Shown here piece by piece: positions 7,254 to 15,602 of a stretch of 31,782 nt of DNA (within the stretch, counting starts at the first letter, position 1; each line of letters starts with the position of its first letter). The stretch lies in contig CAAFYT010000051.1 of the NCBI GenBank assembly GCA_900767325.1, positions 1 through 31,782 of the forward strand, given 5' to 3'. Both the position numbers and the translations under genes were made by a program. The DNA comes from Kiritimatiellia bacterium (GTDB lineage Bacteria; Verrucomicrobiota; Kiritimatiellia; RFP12; UBA1067). The notes below the pieces were generated by a model that was not told the DNA's origin, did no database searches, and saw only the letters and a program-made list of their open reading frames with translations.

Positions 7254-8441
7254 ATGTTCGATACGGTCGAGAGCTGCCTTGAGGCGTTGCGTAGGGGCGA
7301 GATCGTCCTCGTGACGGACGATGCCGATCGCGAGAACGAGGGCGATTGCATCTGCGCGGCCGAATTCGCGACCTGCGCGAACGTCAACTTCATGGCCACG
7401 CACGCCCGGGGGCTCATCTGCATGCCGATGAGCCGCGCGTGGTGCCAGAAGCTCGATCTGCCGCAGATGGTGAACGACAACACCGACAACCACCAGACGG
7501 CGTTCACGGTGTCCATTGACGGGATCGACACGACGACCGGCATCTCGGCGGCGGAGCGCTCCATGACGGCGCTCGCGTGCGTGCGCGAGGGCGTCCGGCC
7601 GGAGGATTTCCGTCGTCCGGGGCACATGTTCCCGCTGCAATCGCGGGAAGGGGGCGTGCTGCGCCGCGCCGGGCATACGGAGGCGACCGTCGACCTGTGC
7701 CGTCTGGCGGGACTCAAGGAGGTCGGGCTTTGCTGCGAGATCATGCGTGACGACGGCACGATGGCGCGGCTCGACGACGTGTCGGCGTTCGCGCGGCGCT
7801 TCGGTCTGAAGATGACGTCGATCGCCGATCTCATCGCCTATCGCCGCCGGAACGACCGACTCGTCGACGCGGTCGAGGCGGTCGATCTGCCGACCGCCTA
7901 CGGGCACTTCCAGCTGAGGATGTATCGCAGCCGGGTGACGGGGCTGGAGCATCTGGCGCTTGTCAAGGGCGCGGTGGATTGCGGCGGGAGCGTTCTCGTC
8001 AGGGTGCACAGCGAGTGCTTCACGGGCGATGTCCTTTCGAGCGAGAGGTGCGATTGCGGCGAACAGCTCCACGAGGCGATGCGGATGATCGAGCGCGAGG
8101 GGTGCGGCGCGATTCTCTACATGCGGCAGGAAGGGCGGGGCATTGGCCTTGCGAACAAGTTGCACGCCTACCGGAAGCAGGAGGAGGGGCTGGATACGGT
8201 CGAGGCGAATGTCGCGCTCGGCTTCGCCCCGGATCTGCGCGATTACGGCGAGGGCGCGCAGATTCTCGTCGATCTGGGGATTCGCAAGCTCCGGCTCCTG
8301 ACGAACAATCCCTGCAAGATCGCGGGGCTCGAGGGGTATGGGCTGGAAATCACCGAGCGCGTGCCGATCGTCATTCCCGCGAACAGCCACGACAGGCGAT
8401 ATCTGGAAACGAAACGCGACAAGATGGGGCATATCCTATGA
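7254..8441 (+). CDS. ribBA: Bifunctional 3,4-dihydroxy-2-butanone-4-phosphate synthase / GTP cyclohydrolase II
   Basis: 395 residues, the standard RibBA length. Residues 1-200 are DHBP synthase, which turns ribulose-5-P into the four-carbon riboflavin precursor: DRENEGD with the metal-binding glutamate, RPGHMFPL and GHTEATVDL. From about 205 the GTP cyclohydrolase II domain opens GTP to the pyrimidine precursor: HSECFTGDVLSSERCDCGEQL with zinc cysteines C255, C266 and C268, then MRQEGRGIGL and LTNNPCKIAGL. The usual DDEDREN is DDADREN here, a change beside, not at, the metal ligand. Ribulose-5-P links it to the RpiB half of the fusion at the head of the same operon. The stop overlaps gpsA by four bases. 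Confidence 0.97.
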   Translation: MFDTVESCLEALRRGEIVLVTDDADRENEGDCICAAEFATCANVNFMATHARGLICMPMSRAWCQKLDLPQMVNDNTDNHQTAFTVSIDGIDTTTGISAAERSMTALACVREGVRPEDFRRPGHMFPLQSREGGVLRRAGHTEATVDLCRLAGLKEVGLCCEIMRDDGTMARLDDVSAFARRFGLKMTSIADLIAYRRRNDRLVDAVEAVDLPTAYGHFQLRMYRSRVTGLEHLALVKGAVDCGGSVLVRVHSECFTGDVLSSERCDCGEQLHEAMRMIEREGCGAILYMRQEGRGIGLANKLHAYRKQEEGLDTVEANVALGFAPDLRDYGEGAQILVDLGIRKLRLLTNNPCKIAGLEGYGLEITERVPIVIPANSHDRRYLETKRDKMGHIL

Positions 8442-9424
8442 AGATGGCGATAATCGGAGATGGGGGCTGGGGAACCGCGAACGCGATTCTTCTGGCGGGT
8501 TACGGGCACGACGTCACGCTCTGGGGGGCGTTTCCCGATTACATCGAGGAGATGGCGCGTACGCGTCGGAACGAGAAGTTCCTCAAGGGCGTGGAGCTGC
8601 CCGCCGCCTTGCGGCTGACCGCCGACCGCGAGGCGGCCGTCCACGGCGCCGAGGTCGTGGTGTTGGCGTCGCCCTCGAAGTTCTTCGCCTCGGTTGCGGA
8701 AAGCTTCAGGGGGCTGATCACGCCGAATCAGCTGGTCGTTTCGCTGACCAAGGGGCTTTGCGAGAAGACGAATCGCCGGATGACGGAACTGGGCGAGGAG
8801 ATCCTGGGCGTTTCGGACATCGTGGCGCTCGCGGGTCCGACGCATGCCGAGGAGGTGTCGCGCGGGATTCCGACGGCGATCGTGGCGGCGTGCGGAGACG
8901 AGGCCAAGGCGAAACGCGTGCAGAGCATCTGGTCGGGGCCGCGCTTTCGGGTCTATACGTCGACCGATCCGGTTGGCGTCGAGATCGGGGGGGCGGTCAA
9001 GAACGTGCTGGCCATCGCCGTGGGCTGTTCGGACGGAATGGGCTTCGGCGACAACACGCGCGCGGCGCTGATCACGCGGGGACTCGTCGAGATGAGGCGC
9101 TTCGTTCTCGCGTACGGCGGCAAGCCGGAGACGGTTTCGGGGCTGGCGGGCATCGGCGACCTGATCGTGACGTGCACTTCGCGGCATTCGCGCAACCATC
9201 AGGTGGGCGAACGGTTGGGCCGGGGCGAGAGGATCGGCGACATTCTCGCGGGGATGCAGATGGTGGCCGAGGGCGTGTGGAATTCGAAGGTTGTGCACGA
9301 GATCGCGAGGCGAATCGACGTGGAGATGCCGATCTGCGAACTGGTGTACGCGCTGTGCTACAAGGATTTCGCGGCGCGTGACGCGCTCGCGCGGATGATG
9401 GAGCGCGAGCTTAAGAGCGAGTGA
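8438..9424 (+). CDS. gpsA: NAD(P)H-dependent glycerol-3-phosphate dehydrogenase
   Basis: 328 residues, normal for GpsA. The enzyme reduces dihydroxyacetone phosphate to sn-glycerol-3-phosphate, the backbone for phospholipids. The N-terminal Rossmann fold has GDGGWGTA at 7-14 (GxGxxG). The C-terminal domain has the catalytic lysine in GGAVKNVLAIAVG, then GDNTRAALITRGLVEM, GLAGIGDLIVTC and SRNHQVGERLG, all family signatures. The ATG is chosen by alignment of the glycine-rich loop and overlaps the ribBA stop (ATGA). It is the last gene of the operon; its 3' end overlaps the convergent isomerase gene by 14 bases, so no separate terminator lies between them. Confidence 0.96.
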   Translation: MKMAIIGDGGWGTANAILLAGYGHDVTLWGAFPDYIEEMARTRRNEKFLKGVELPAALRLTADREAAVHGAEVVVLASPSKFFASVAESFRGLITPNQLVVSLTKGLCEKTNRRMTELGEEILGVSDIVALAGPTHAEEVSRGIPTAIVAACGDEAKAKRVQSIWSGPRFRVYTSTDPVGVEIGGAVKNVLAIAVGCSDGMGFGDNTRAALITRGLVEMRRFVLAYGGKPETVSGLAGIGDLIVTCTSRHSRNHQVGERLGRGERIGDILAGMQMVAEGVWNSKVVHEIARRIDVEMPICELVYALCYKDFAARDALARMMERELKSE

Positions 9425-10274
9425 TCGTCGCGCTTCGCTTCAGTTCGGCGACGAATTCGTCCATGGCCTTGCCGCGCGCCGTGTGGCGAAGGAGGTCCTT
9501 GATCTGGTCGTGCGCGTCGACGAGCGTCTGCTGCGCGCCCCCCCGTTCGTCGGCCTTGTAGATGATGTGGTAGCCGAACTCGGTCGTGACGACATCCGAG
9601 ACCTCGCCTTTTCTCAGCTCGAACGCCGCCTTGTCGAAGGCGGGAACCATCATGCCGCGTCCGAACCAGCCGAGCGAACCGCCTTCCTTTCCGGAGGGGC
9701 AGTCGGAATGTTCCCTCGCCTCCTTGGCGAAGTCGCCGCCGTTGAGGATGCGTTCGCGAATCGCCTTGATCTTCTCGAGGGCCTCGTCGGTTGCGCCTTT
9801 GACGAGGATGTGCTGGCAGAGGACCTTCGGCTCTTCGACGAATTCCGCCTTGTGCGCCTCGAAGAACGCGACGACTTCGTCTTCCGTCGGCTCCGGCACG
9901 CCCGAGCAGGCCTGTTCGACGAGTTTGTTGACCCGGGCGCCCTTTTCGAGCTCCTTGCGGAAGTCGGCCTCCGAGATCTTCTGGGCGGCGAGGGCCTTTT
10001 GGTAGTTTTCCTTTCCTCCGACCTGGGCGATGACCTTCTGGACTTCGGCGTCGACATCCTGTTCGGAGATCTTGAGGTCGAGCTGCTGCGCGCGGTCGAG
10101 CAGGAGTCTTGCGCCGATCGCCTGGTCGACGGCCCGCTCTTCGAGCTTGGGAAGGTTCTTCTTGATCTCCTCCATGGTCATGCCATGGCTCATGTAGAAC
10201 TTCACCAGGCGGTCAAGTTCGAAATTGATCGCTTCCGTGGATATTTCCTGTCCGTTGACGAGTACTCGTTTCAT
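9411..10274 (-). CDS. Parvulin-type peptidyl-prolyl isomerase (SurA/PpiC-like)
   Basis: 287 residues, the only convincing protein gene on the - strand. Residues 1-135 form a helical SurA-N-like chaperone region; about 145-245 are a parvulin (rotamase) domain with QHILVKG, the HSDCPSGKEGGSLGWFGRGMMVPAF segment read across its glycine-rich part, and EFGYHIIYKADER. Such proteins catalyse proline cis-trans isomerisation and assist folding. No signal peptide is visible: the chain begins MKRVLVNGQEIS, so the protein is either cytoplasmic or exported by an unseen route. That is unusual for SurA, which is periplasmic. AGGAGA (complement of 10281-10286) is the ribosome-binding site, and TATAAT on the same strand lies at 10304-10309. 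It is convergent with gpsA and divergent from pfk. Confidence 0.9.
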   Translation of the reverse strand: MKRVLVNGQEISTEAINFELDRLVKFYMSHGMTMEEIKKNLPKLEERAVDQAIGARLLLDRAQQLDLKISEQDVDAEVQKVIAQVGGKENYQKALAAQKISEADFRKELEKGARVNKLVEQACSGVPEPTEDEVVAFFEAHKAEFVEEPKVLCQHILVKGATDEALEKIKAIRERILNGGDFAKEAREHSDCPSGKEGGSLGWFGRGMMVPAFDKAAFELRKGEVSDVVTTEFGYHIIYKADERGGAQQTLVDAHDQIKDLLRHTARGKAMDEFVAELKRSATITRS

Positions 10275-10300
10275 CGTGTTTCTCCTCGAATGGTCGTGTG

Positions 10301-10312
10301 CGTATTATATCA
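10301..10312 (-). promoter_or_regulatory. Extended -10 promoter of the isomerase gene
   Basis: On the - strand the bases read TGATATAATACG: a perfect TATAAT (10304-10309) with the TGn extension. Transcription would start near 10297, giving a leader of about 23 bases that carries the AGGAGA site. No good -35 hexamer is seen at 16-18 bases. The region 10275-10389 between the two divergent starts holds only this promoter and the pfk promoter. Confidence 0.75.
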
Positions 10313-10353
10313 TGATCGGGTGCGGCGAGGATAGAGGCAATTTTCATCTCCGC

Positions 10354-10386
10354 TTGAAGAACGGCGCGGGCATTTGGTATAATACG
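10354..10386 (+). promoter_or_regulatory. Promoter of pfk operon, predicted leaderless start
   Basis: TTGAAG at 10354-10359, an 18-base spacer and TGGTATAATACG at 10375-10386 (TATAAT at 10378-10383). The start codon begins at 10390, seven bases after the -10, which is where transcription itself should begin. No Shine-Dalgarno can fit. Confidence 0.8.
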
Positions 10387-10389
10387 TCC

Positions 10390-11574
10390 ATGAAACGAAT
10401 GAATCTGGTTATTGCCCAGTCGGGCGGGCCCTCGATGGTGATCAACGAATCGCTGGTTGGGGCGGTTCTCGAAGCCCGGAAGTCCGCGCGCGTCGGGCGG
10501 ATCCTGGGCGCGAAGCACGGCATTCTCGGCATCCTCGGCGGCGATTACGTCGATTTTCGGAAGGTCTCGCCGGCGAAGCTCGCCGCGATCGCCCGTACGC
10601 CCTCCTCCGCGCTCGGCAGCTGCCGGCGCAAGCCCGATGCGAAGGACTGCCGCGCGATCTTCGAGCGCTTCCGCGCGCTGAACGTCGGCTACTTCCTCTA
10701 CATCGGCGGCAACGATTCCGCCGACGCCGCGCGGATTGTGGCGGACGAAGCGGAGAAGGCGCGCTATCCGCTCGTCGTCTATCACATCCCGAAGACGATC
10801 GACAACGACCTGCGTACCTGCGACCATACGCCGGGCTACGCCTCGGCGGCGCGGTTCGTCTGCTCGGCGCTCAGGGGCGACGATCTCGACAACCGAGCGC
10901 TCGGTGGCGTGAAGATCGACGTGATCATGGGGCGCGACGCGGGTTTCCTGACGGCGGCCGCGGCCTTGGCGCGCGTACGCAAGGACGATGGCCCCCACCT
11001 CATCTACCTGCCCGAGGTTCCGTTCAGCGAGCGGAAGTTCGTGCGCGATGTGCAGGCGACCCTGAAGAAGTTCGGGCGCTGTGTCTGCGCGGTTTCGGAG
11101 GGAATTCGCGGCGCGGACGGTGTGCCGATCGGATCGAAGCTCGGCTCCGGCGAACGCGATAGCCACGGCAACGTGCAGATGTCCGGAACGGGCGCCCTTG
11201 GCGACGCGCTTGCGCGGATTCTGCGCGAGAAGGCCGCCGTCATGCGCGTGCGCGCCGATACGTTCGGCTATCTGCAGCGGAGTTTCCCCGGAATCGCCTC
11301 GGCGATCGACCGGCGCGAGGCGTTCGAGGCGGGGCGCCTGGCCGTGAAGCACGCGCTCAAGGGCGAGCTCACGAAGGGCACGATCGCGATCGGGCGGCGG
11401 AAGGGAAAGGCCTACCGCGCGACGTTCGAGTCCCAGCCGATCGCGAACGCCGCGAAGGAGACGCGCGCGCTGCCGAAGGCGTTCATCGCGAAGAACGGGC
11501 ACGACGTCACGCGCGCGTTTCTCGATTATCTGAGGCCGCTCGTCGGCGAGCTGCCAGATTGCGAGGTGCTATGA
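10390..11574 (+). CDS. pfp: Phosphofructokinase, pyrophosphate-dependent type
   Basis: 394 residues of the PfkA-like family, which phosphorylates fructose-6-P at C1 in glycolysis. The phosphoryl-donor site reads GGNDS (106-110) in place of GGDGS, and the catalytic loop reads PKTIDND (134-140), where ATP enzymes have PGTIDND. An acidic residue in the first motif and lysine in the second are the established marks of pyrophosphate use, and PPi enzymes run the reaction reversibly. MGRDAGFL at 180-187 is the fructose-6-P-binding loop. The ATG at 10390 follows a TATAAT by six bases, so the mRNA is probably leaderless; there is no Shine-Dalgarno. The stop overlaps etfB by four bases, so the glycolytic gene heads an oxidation operon. 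Donor choice is inferred from residues only. Confidence 0.92.
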   Translation: MKRMNLVIAQSGGPSMVINESLVGAVLEARKSARVGRILGAKHGILGILGGDYVDFRKVSPAKLAAIARTPSSALGSCRRKPDAKDCRAIFERFRALNVGYFLYIGGNDSADAARIVADEAEKARYPLVVYHIPKTIDNDLRTCDHTPGYASAARFVCSALRGDDLDNRALGGVKIDVIMGRDAGFLTAAAALARVRKDDGPHLIYLPEVPFSERKFVRDVQATLKKFGRCVCAVSEGIRGADGVPIGSKLGSGERDSHGNVQMSGTGALGDALARILREKAAVMRVRADTFGYLQRSFPGIASAIDRREAFEAGRLAVKHALKGELTKGTIAIGRRKGKAYRATFESQPIANAAKETRALPKAFIAKNGHDVTRAFLDYLRPLVGELPDCEVL

Positions 11575-12368
11575 GAAGCTACGATTCGGTCGTTTGCATC
11601 AAGCAGGTTCCGGATACGAAGAAGGTCACGGGCGAGGCGATGCGCGCGGATGGGACGATCAACCGCGCGGCGTTGCCGGCGATCTTCAACCCCGACGACC
11701 GCGTGGCGCTCGAAGCGGCGCTGCGGGTGAAGGATCGCTTCGGCGGCACGGTCACGGCGCTGACCATGGGGCTGCCGGCGGCGAAGGCGATCCTTCGCGA
11801 GGCGCTCATGTGCGGCGCCGACCGGGCGGTGCTCGTGACGGACCGCCAGGCGGCGGGGTCGGACACGCTCGCGACGAGCTACATCCTGAGCCAAGCCGTG
11901 AGGCGCTTCAAGCCGGATCTCGTGTTCTGCGGCTCGCAGGCGATCGACGGCGATACGGCGCAGGTCGGGCCGCAGATCGGCGAGAAGCTGGGCGCGGCGG
12001 TGGTGACGTATCTGGAGAAGCTCGAGCTGGAGGGCGATTGCGCCCTCGTCGTGCGCGACATCGGCACGGGCGTCGAGACGAGCCGCGTGAAACTGCCGGC
12101 GCTCTTCACCGTGACGGCCGCGTTCGGCGAGCTGCGTCCGTTCTCGATGCGCCGCGTGATGAAGTACAAGAACGCCGAGCCGGAGACGCTGTCGTGCGCG
12201 GAGATCGGGTGTGAAATGGAGCGGTGCGGGTTCGCCGGGAGTCCGACGAGCGTCAGCAAGATCGAATCCGTCGTTCTCGCGGGCGGCGCGTTCAAGTCGG
12301 TGGAGCCGACGGACGAGGGAATCGGGCATCTCATCAAGGAGCTTATCGATGATCACGCGATCGGGTGA
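11571..12368 (+). CDS. etfB: Electron transfer flavoprotein, beta subunit
   Basis: 265 residues. With EtfA it forms the soluble heterodimer that takes electrons from acyl-CoA dehydrogenases. The N-terminus VVCIKQVPDTKKV, the FNPDDRVALEAALRVKD segment and the adenine-nucleotide region FCGSQAIDGDTAQVGPQIGEKLG are typical of EtfB. The ATG at 11571 is chosen because it overlaps the pfk stop in ATGA and fits the family's N-terminus; another possible start 12 bases upstream adds only MRGA. The next gene, etfA, begins 20 bases before this stop. Cluster order etfB-etfA-acyl-CoA dehydrogenase supports a single electron-transfer unit. Confidence 0.95.
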   Translation: MRSYDSVVCIKQVPDTKKVTGEAMRADGTINRAALPAIFNPDDRVALEAALRVKDRFGGTVTALTMGLPAAKAILREALMCGADRAVLVTDRQAAGSDTLATSYILSQAVRRFKPDLVFCGSQAIDGDTAQVGPQIGEKLGAAVVTYLEKLELEGDCALVVRDIGTGVETSRVKLPALFTVTAAFGELRPFSMRRVMKYKNAEPETLSCAEIGCEMERCGFAGSPTSVSKIESVVLAGGAFKSVEPTDEGIGHLIKELIDDHAIG

Positions 12369-13389
12369 AGTCTGGGTGTTCGCCGAGCAGGAGGGGGGTA
12401 AGCTCGCCGAAGTTCCGTTCGAGCTTCTGGGCAAGGCGCGCGAGCTTGCGGACGAGCTGGGCGTCAAGGTCGGCGCGGTGCTTCTGGGCGAAGAAGGCGT
12501 TGGCTCGCTGGCGAAGGATCTCTTCGAGGCGGGAGCCGACGTCGTGCATCTCGTCGAGGACCGTTCGCTCGGGGTCTTTCGCAATCTGGCCTATCGCGAG
12601 GCGATGGTGGCGCTTGTCAAGGACTGCTCGCCGCAGATCGTCCTCTTCGGCGCGACGCACATGGGGCGCGATCTCGCGCCGGCGGTCGCCTCGGCGCTTC
12701 GGAGCGGGCTCACGGCGGATTGCACCGATCTGCGGATCGGCGAAGCGGTTGACAAGAAGACGGGCGAGCGGTTCGAGAGGGTGCTTCACCAGATTCGCCC
12801 GGCGTTCGGCGGCAACATCATTGCGACCATCGTCAACACGCGGCACTGGCCGCAGATGGCGACGGTGCGCGAGGGGGTGATGAAGCCGATCGAACCACGC
12901 AAGGGGTTCGTCGGCGAAATCCGGCGCCACGATTCGCATCTGGCGGGCGTTGAGATTCCGACGGAAGTCGTGGAGATCGTCCGCAAGGCATCGGTCGTGA
13001 ATCTCAAGGGCTCGCGCATCATCGTCGCGGGCGGCGCGGGCGTCGGTTCGAAGGAGAACTTCGCGCTCCTGCACGATCTCGCGGCGGCGCTTGGAGGGGC
13101 CGTTGGCGCTTCGCGTGCAGCGGTGGACCTCGGCTATTGCGAGAAGGAGCGTCAGATCGGGCAGACGGGCGTGACGGTGCGACCGGCGCTGATGATCTCG
13201 TGCGGCATTTCGGGCGCCGTGCAGCATCTTGCGGGCATGAGGGATTCGCAGAAGATCATCGCCATCAACACCGACGCCGATGCGCCGATTCTCAAGGTCG
13301 CGCACTACGGGATCGTCGGCGATCTTGCGGTCGTCATACCGAAGATGATCAAGGCCATCAAGGCGAAGGGCGAGGTGCAGCATGGGTAA
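12349..13389 (+). CDS. etfA: Electron transfer flavoprotein, alpha subunit
   Basis: 346 residues. EtfA holds the FAD that receives electrons from acyl-CoA dehydrogenases. The C-terminal FAD domain shows the family signature: GRGS-like AGGAGVGSKENF, then GQTG at 271-274 followed by VTVRPALMISCGISGAVQHLAGM and INTDADAPI. The ATG at 12349 has AAGGAG at 12336-12341 and starts inside the end of etfB. I see no extra ferredoxin-like iron-sulfur domain, so it looks like a classical rather than a bifurcating fused EtfA. Its stop (TAA) overlaps the acyl-CoA dehydrogenase start by eight bases. Confidence 0.95.
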   Translation: MITRSGEVWVFAEQEGGKLAEVPFELLGKARELADELGVKVGAVLLGEEGVGSLAKDLFEAGADVVHLVEDRSLGVFRNLAYREAMVALVKDCSPQIVLFGATHMGRDLAPAVASALRSGLTADCTDLRIGEAVDKKTGERFERVLHQIRPAFGGNIIATIVNTRHWPQMATVREGVMKPIEPRKGFVGEIRRHDSHLAGVEIPTEVVEIVRKASVVNLKGSRIIVAGGAGVGSKENFALLHDLAAALGGAVGASRAAVDLGYCEKERQIGQTGVTVRPALMISCGISGAVQHLAGMRDSQKIIAINTDADAPILKVAHYGIVGDLAVVIPKMIKAIKAKGEVQHG

Positions 13390-15097
13390 CTTCCATCGGG
13401 ACAATCCGGACATCGACGCGACGCTTGACGCGCTCGATCTGAGCGAGGTCGCGATGCTTCTGGAGGAGGGCTTCAGGTTCGCGAAGGACTACGACTTCGC
13501 GCCGAAGGACGTGTCGGATGCGCTGGACAACTACAAGCGGGCGTTGGACGTTTGCGGTGACGTGATGGCCAATCGCATTGCGCCGCTCGCGGATGAGACG
13601 GATCGCGTGGGAAGCGTGCTCCGCGACGACGGCAGCGTGACCTATGCGCCGGGGATTCGGCTGGCACTCGACCTTTTCGGGCGTACGGGCCTTTTGGGCG
13701 TGCAGATTCCCTACGCTCTCGGCGGGCTTAACATGCCGTGTGCGATACTCACGGCCTGCAACGACATCGTTTCGCGCGGGGACGCGTCGCTCATGAACAT
13801 CTTCGGTCTGCAGGGCATCGCCGAGACGATCAACATGTTCGGCGACGAGGAGATGAAGAAGGCCTACATCCCCAAGCTTGTCACGGGCGAGTGGACGGGG
13901 GCGATGGTGCTGACCGAGCCGGACGCGGGCTCCGATCTGCAGAGCGTCAGGACGATCGCCCGACAGGATGCAGATGGATGCTGGCGCGTGACGGGCGTGA
14001 AGCGGTTCATCACCAATGGTTGCGGAGACGTGCTGCTGGTGTTGGCGCGGACGGAGATGGATGTCTCCGATGGACGCGGGCTGAGCTGCCTGCTTGTCGA
14101 GAAGGGGCCGGGCGTGAAGGTGCGGCGCATCGAGGACAAGCTCGGCATCCACGGCAGCCCCACCTGCGAGCTCGTCTTCACCAATGCGCCGGCGAAGCTC
14201 GTCGGCCAGCGCAAGCGCGGTCTCATCACCTATGTCATGGCGCTCATGAACGGGGCGCGGATGGGGATCGCCGCGCAGGGAACGGGCATCGGCGAGGCGG
14301 CGTATCGCGCGGCGCGCGATTATGCCGCGAGCCGCCGTCAGTTCGGTCGTGCCATCGACGAATTCCCCGCGATTCGCGAGATTCTTTCGACGATGAGCGT
14401 TGAACTGCAGGCCGCGCGTGCGCTGACCTACTATGCGGCGAAGAGCGTCGATCTGGAGACCGGTCTCGGCCGGACGGGTGATCGTCCGCGCGCGAAGAGA
14501 TACGCGGCCTTCAACAAGATGCTCACGCCCATGGCGAAGTACTACGCCTCCGAGATGTCGATGCGCAATGCGATGGGGGCGGTTGCCGTGCTGGGCGGAT
14601 CGGGCTACATGCGCGACTATCCGGTGGAGCGCTACCTGCGTGACAGTCGGATCGCCACGATCTACGAGGGCACATCGCAACTGCAGGTCGTGGCGGCGGT
14701 CGGTGGCGTGACGGGGGGGCTGACGCGGGATGTCGTCGCCGATGTGCTCGAGGGCGTGGAGCTGACGGACGAACTGAAGGCGGCCTGCGCGGAGATCGGG
14801 AAGCTGAACGACGAGATCGACGAGGCGGTTCGCTACGTGAAGGGTCGCGCCGACGCGAAGGCGTACCACGATCTTTCCGCGCGGCGGCTGGTCGACGCCG
14901 GCATCGCCGTGGTCGTCGGTGCGCTTCTCGTTCGCCTGGCGGCGAAACTGGGCGCGGGCAAGTCCGCGGCGCTCAAGGGCTGGCTGGCGATGGAGTTCCC
15001 GAAGGTTCGTGCGCTCCTCGGACAGGTGAAGGGCGGTTACGACGCCATCCTCACGGACTTTGAGGCGCTTGCTCCGGCGGTGGAGGTGCTGGACTGA
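13382..15097 (+). CDS. Acyl-CoA dehydrogenase with C-terminal extension
   Basis: 571 residues; classical acyl-CoA dehydrogenases have about 380. The core has TEPDAGSDLQSV (FAD and substrate contact), GVKRFITNG, an SRRQFGRAIDEFPAIRE segment and, at the end of the core, the catalytic glutamate E429 in IYEGTSQLQ. About 130 further residues form a helical domain (from about 440), as in very-long-chain and other extended family members. The enzyme oxidises an acyl-CoA to the 2-enoyl-CoA and hands the electrons to EtfAB, encoded just upstream. Chain length cannot be read from the sequence. Start ATG overlaps etfA; the stop shares one base with the next start (TGATG). Confidence 0.93.
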   Translation: MGNFHRDNPDIDATLDALDLSEVAMLLEEGFRFAKDYDFAPKDVSDALDNYKRALDVCGDVMANRIAPLADETDRVGSVLRDDGSVTYAPGIRLALDLFGRTGLLGVQIPYALGGLNMPCAILTACNDIVSRGDASLMNIFGLQGIAETINMFGDEEMKKAYIPKLVTGEWTGAMVLTEPDAGSDLQSVRTIARQDADGCWRVTGVKRFITNGCGDVLLVLARTEMDVSDGRGLSCLLVEKGPGVKVRRIEDKLGIHGSPTCELVFTNAPAKLVGQRKRGLITYVMALMNGARMGIAAQGTGIGEAAYRAARDYAASRRQFGRAIDEFPAIREILSTMSVELQAARALTYYAAKSVDLETGLGRTGDRPRAKRYAAFNKMLTPMAKYYASEMSMRNAMGAVAVLGGSGYMRDYPVERYLRDSRIATIYEGTSQLQVVAAVGGVTGGLTRDVVADVLEGVELTDELKAACAEIGKLNDEIDEAVRYVKGRADAKAYHDLSARRLVDAGIAVVVGALLVRLAAKLGAGKSAALKGWLAMEFPKVRALLGQVKGGYDAILTDFEALAPAVEVLD

Positions 15098-15585
15098 TGG
15101 ACGGAGCGGACAGTTGCGTGCGGCCCGCGACGCTGGACGATGCCGAGCGGATCTTCGCGTTGATCGCACGGAACGGCGAGATGCTGGTGCCGCGCTCCCT
15201 CGGCAACATCGTCGAGAACATCGATCGGTTCGTGATCGCCGAGTGCGCGGGCGAAATGGCGGGGTGTGCGGCGTTTCAGATCCATCCTGAGATCGGAAAT
15301 GCGCGCGCGGCGACGGTCGAGATCGTCTCGGTGGCGGTGAAGTCGGTGTTTCGGCGGCGCGGCATCGGGCGACAGCTTGTCAGAACGGTCGTCGCCCACG
15401 CCCGACGCTTCGCCCCCAAGGAGGTCGTCGTGCTGACGTTCGCGCCGGAGTTCTTCGGCAAACTCGGTTTCGTGGAGATTCCCAAGACCGAGATCATGCA
15501 CAAGCTCTACACGGGGTGCATCAACTGCACGAAGCACGCGAATCCGTATACATGCCCCGAGATCGCCATGAAGCAGCCGCTTTGA
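15097..15585 (+). CDS. GNAT N-acetyltransferase, ArgA-like
   Basis: 162 residues with a full GNAT fold: VRPATLDDAERIFALI at the N-terminus, TVEIVSVAVKSVFRRRGIGRQLV with the acetyl-CoA-binding R-R-x-G-x-G loop near residues 84-90, and VVVLTFAPEFFGKLGFVEIPK. The PEFFGKLGF motif and the Cys-bearing tail GCINCTKHANPYTCPEIAM resemble stand-alone ArgA-type N-acetylglutamate synthases, in which the tail reads C..C...C-E-A-M. That function, first step of arginine synthesis, is a possibility but no other arginine gene is nearby. It starts at an ATG that shares a base with the dehydrogenase stop. The next gene has its own Shine-Dalgarno. Confidence 0.82.
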   Translation: MDGADSCVRPATLDDAERIFALIARNGEMLVPRSLGNIVENIDRFVIAECAGEMAGCAAFQIHPEIGNARAATVEIVSVAVKSVFRRRGIGRQLVRTVVAHARRFAPKEVVVLTFAPEFFGKLGFVEIPKTEIMHKLYTGCINCTKHANPYTCPEIAMKQPL

Positions 15586-15602
15586 TCGTCAGGAGGAAAG
15601 GT

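Noticed and set aside
9411..9424. A bidirectional terminator between gpsA and the isomerase
   Set aside because: The two genes overlap by 14 bases and no hairpin with flanking A/T runs is seen there.
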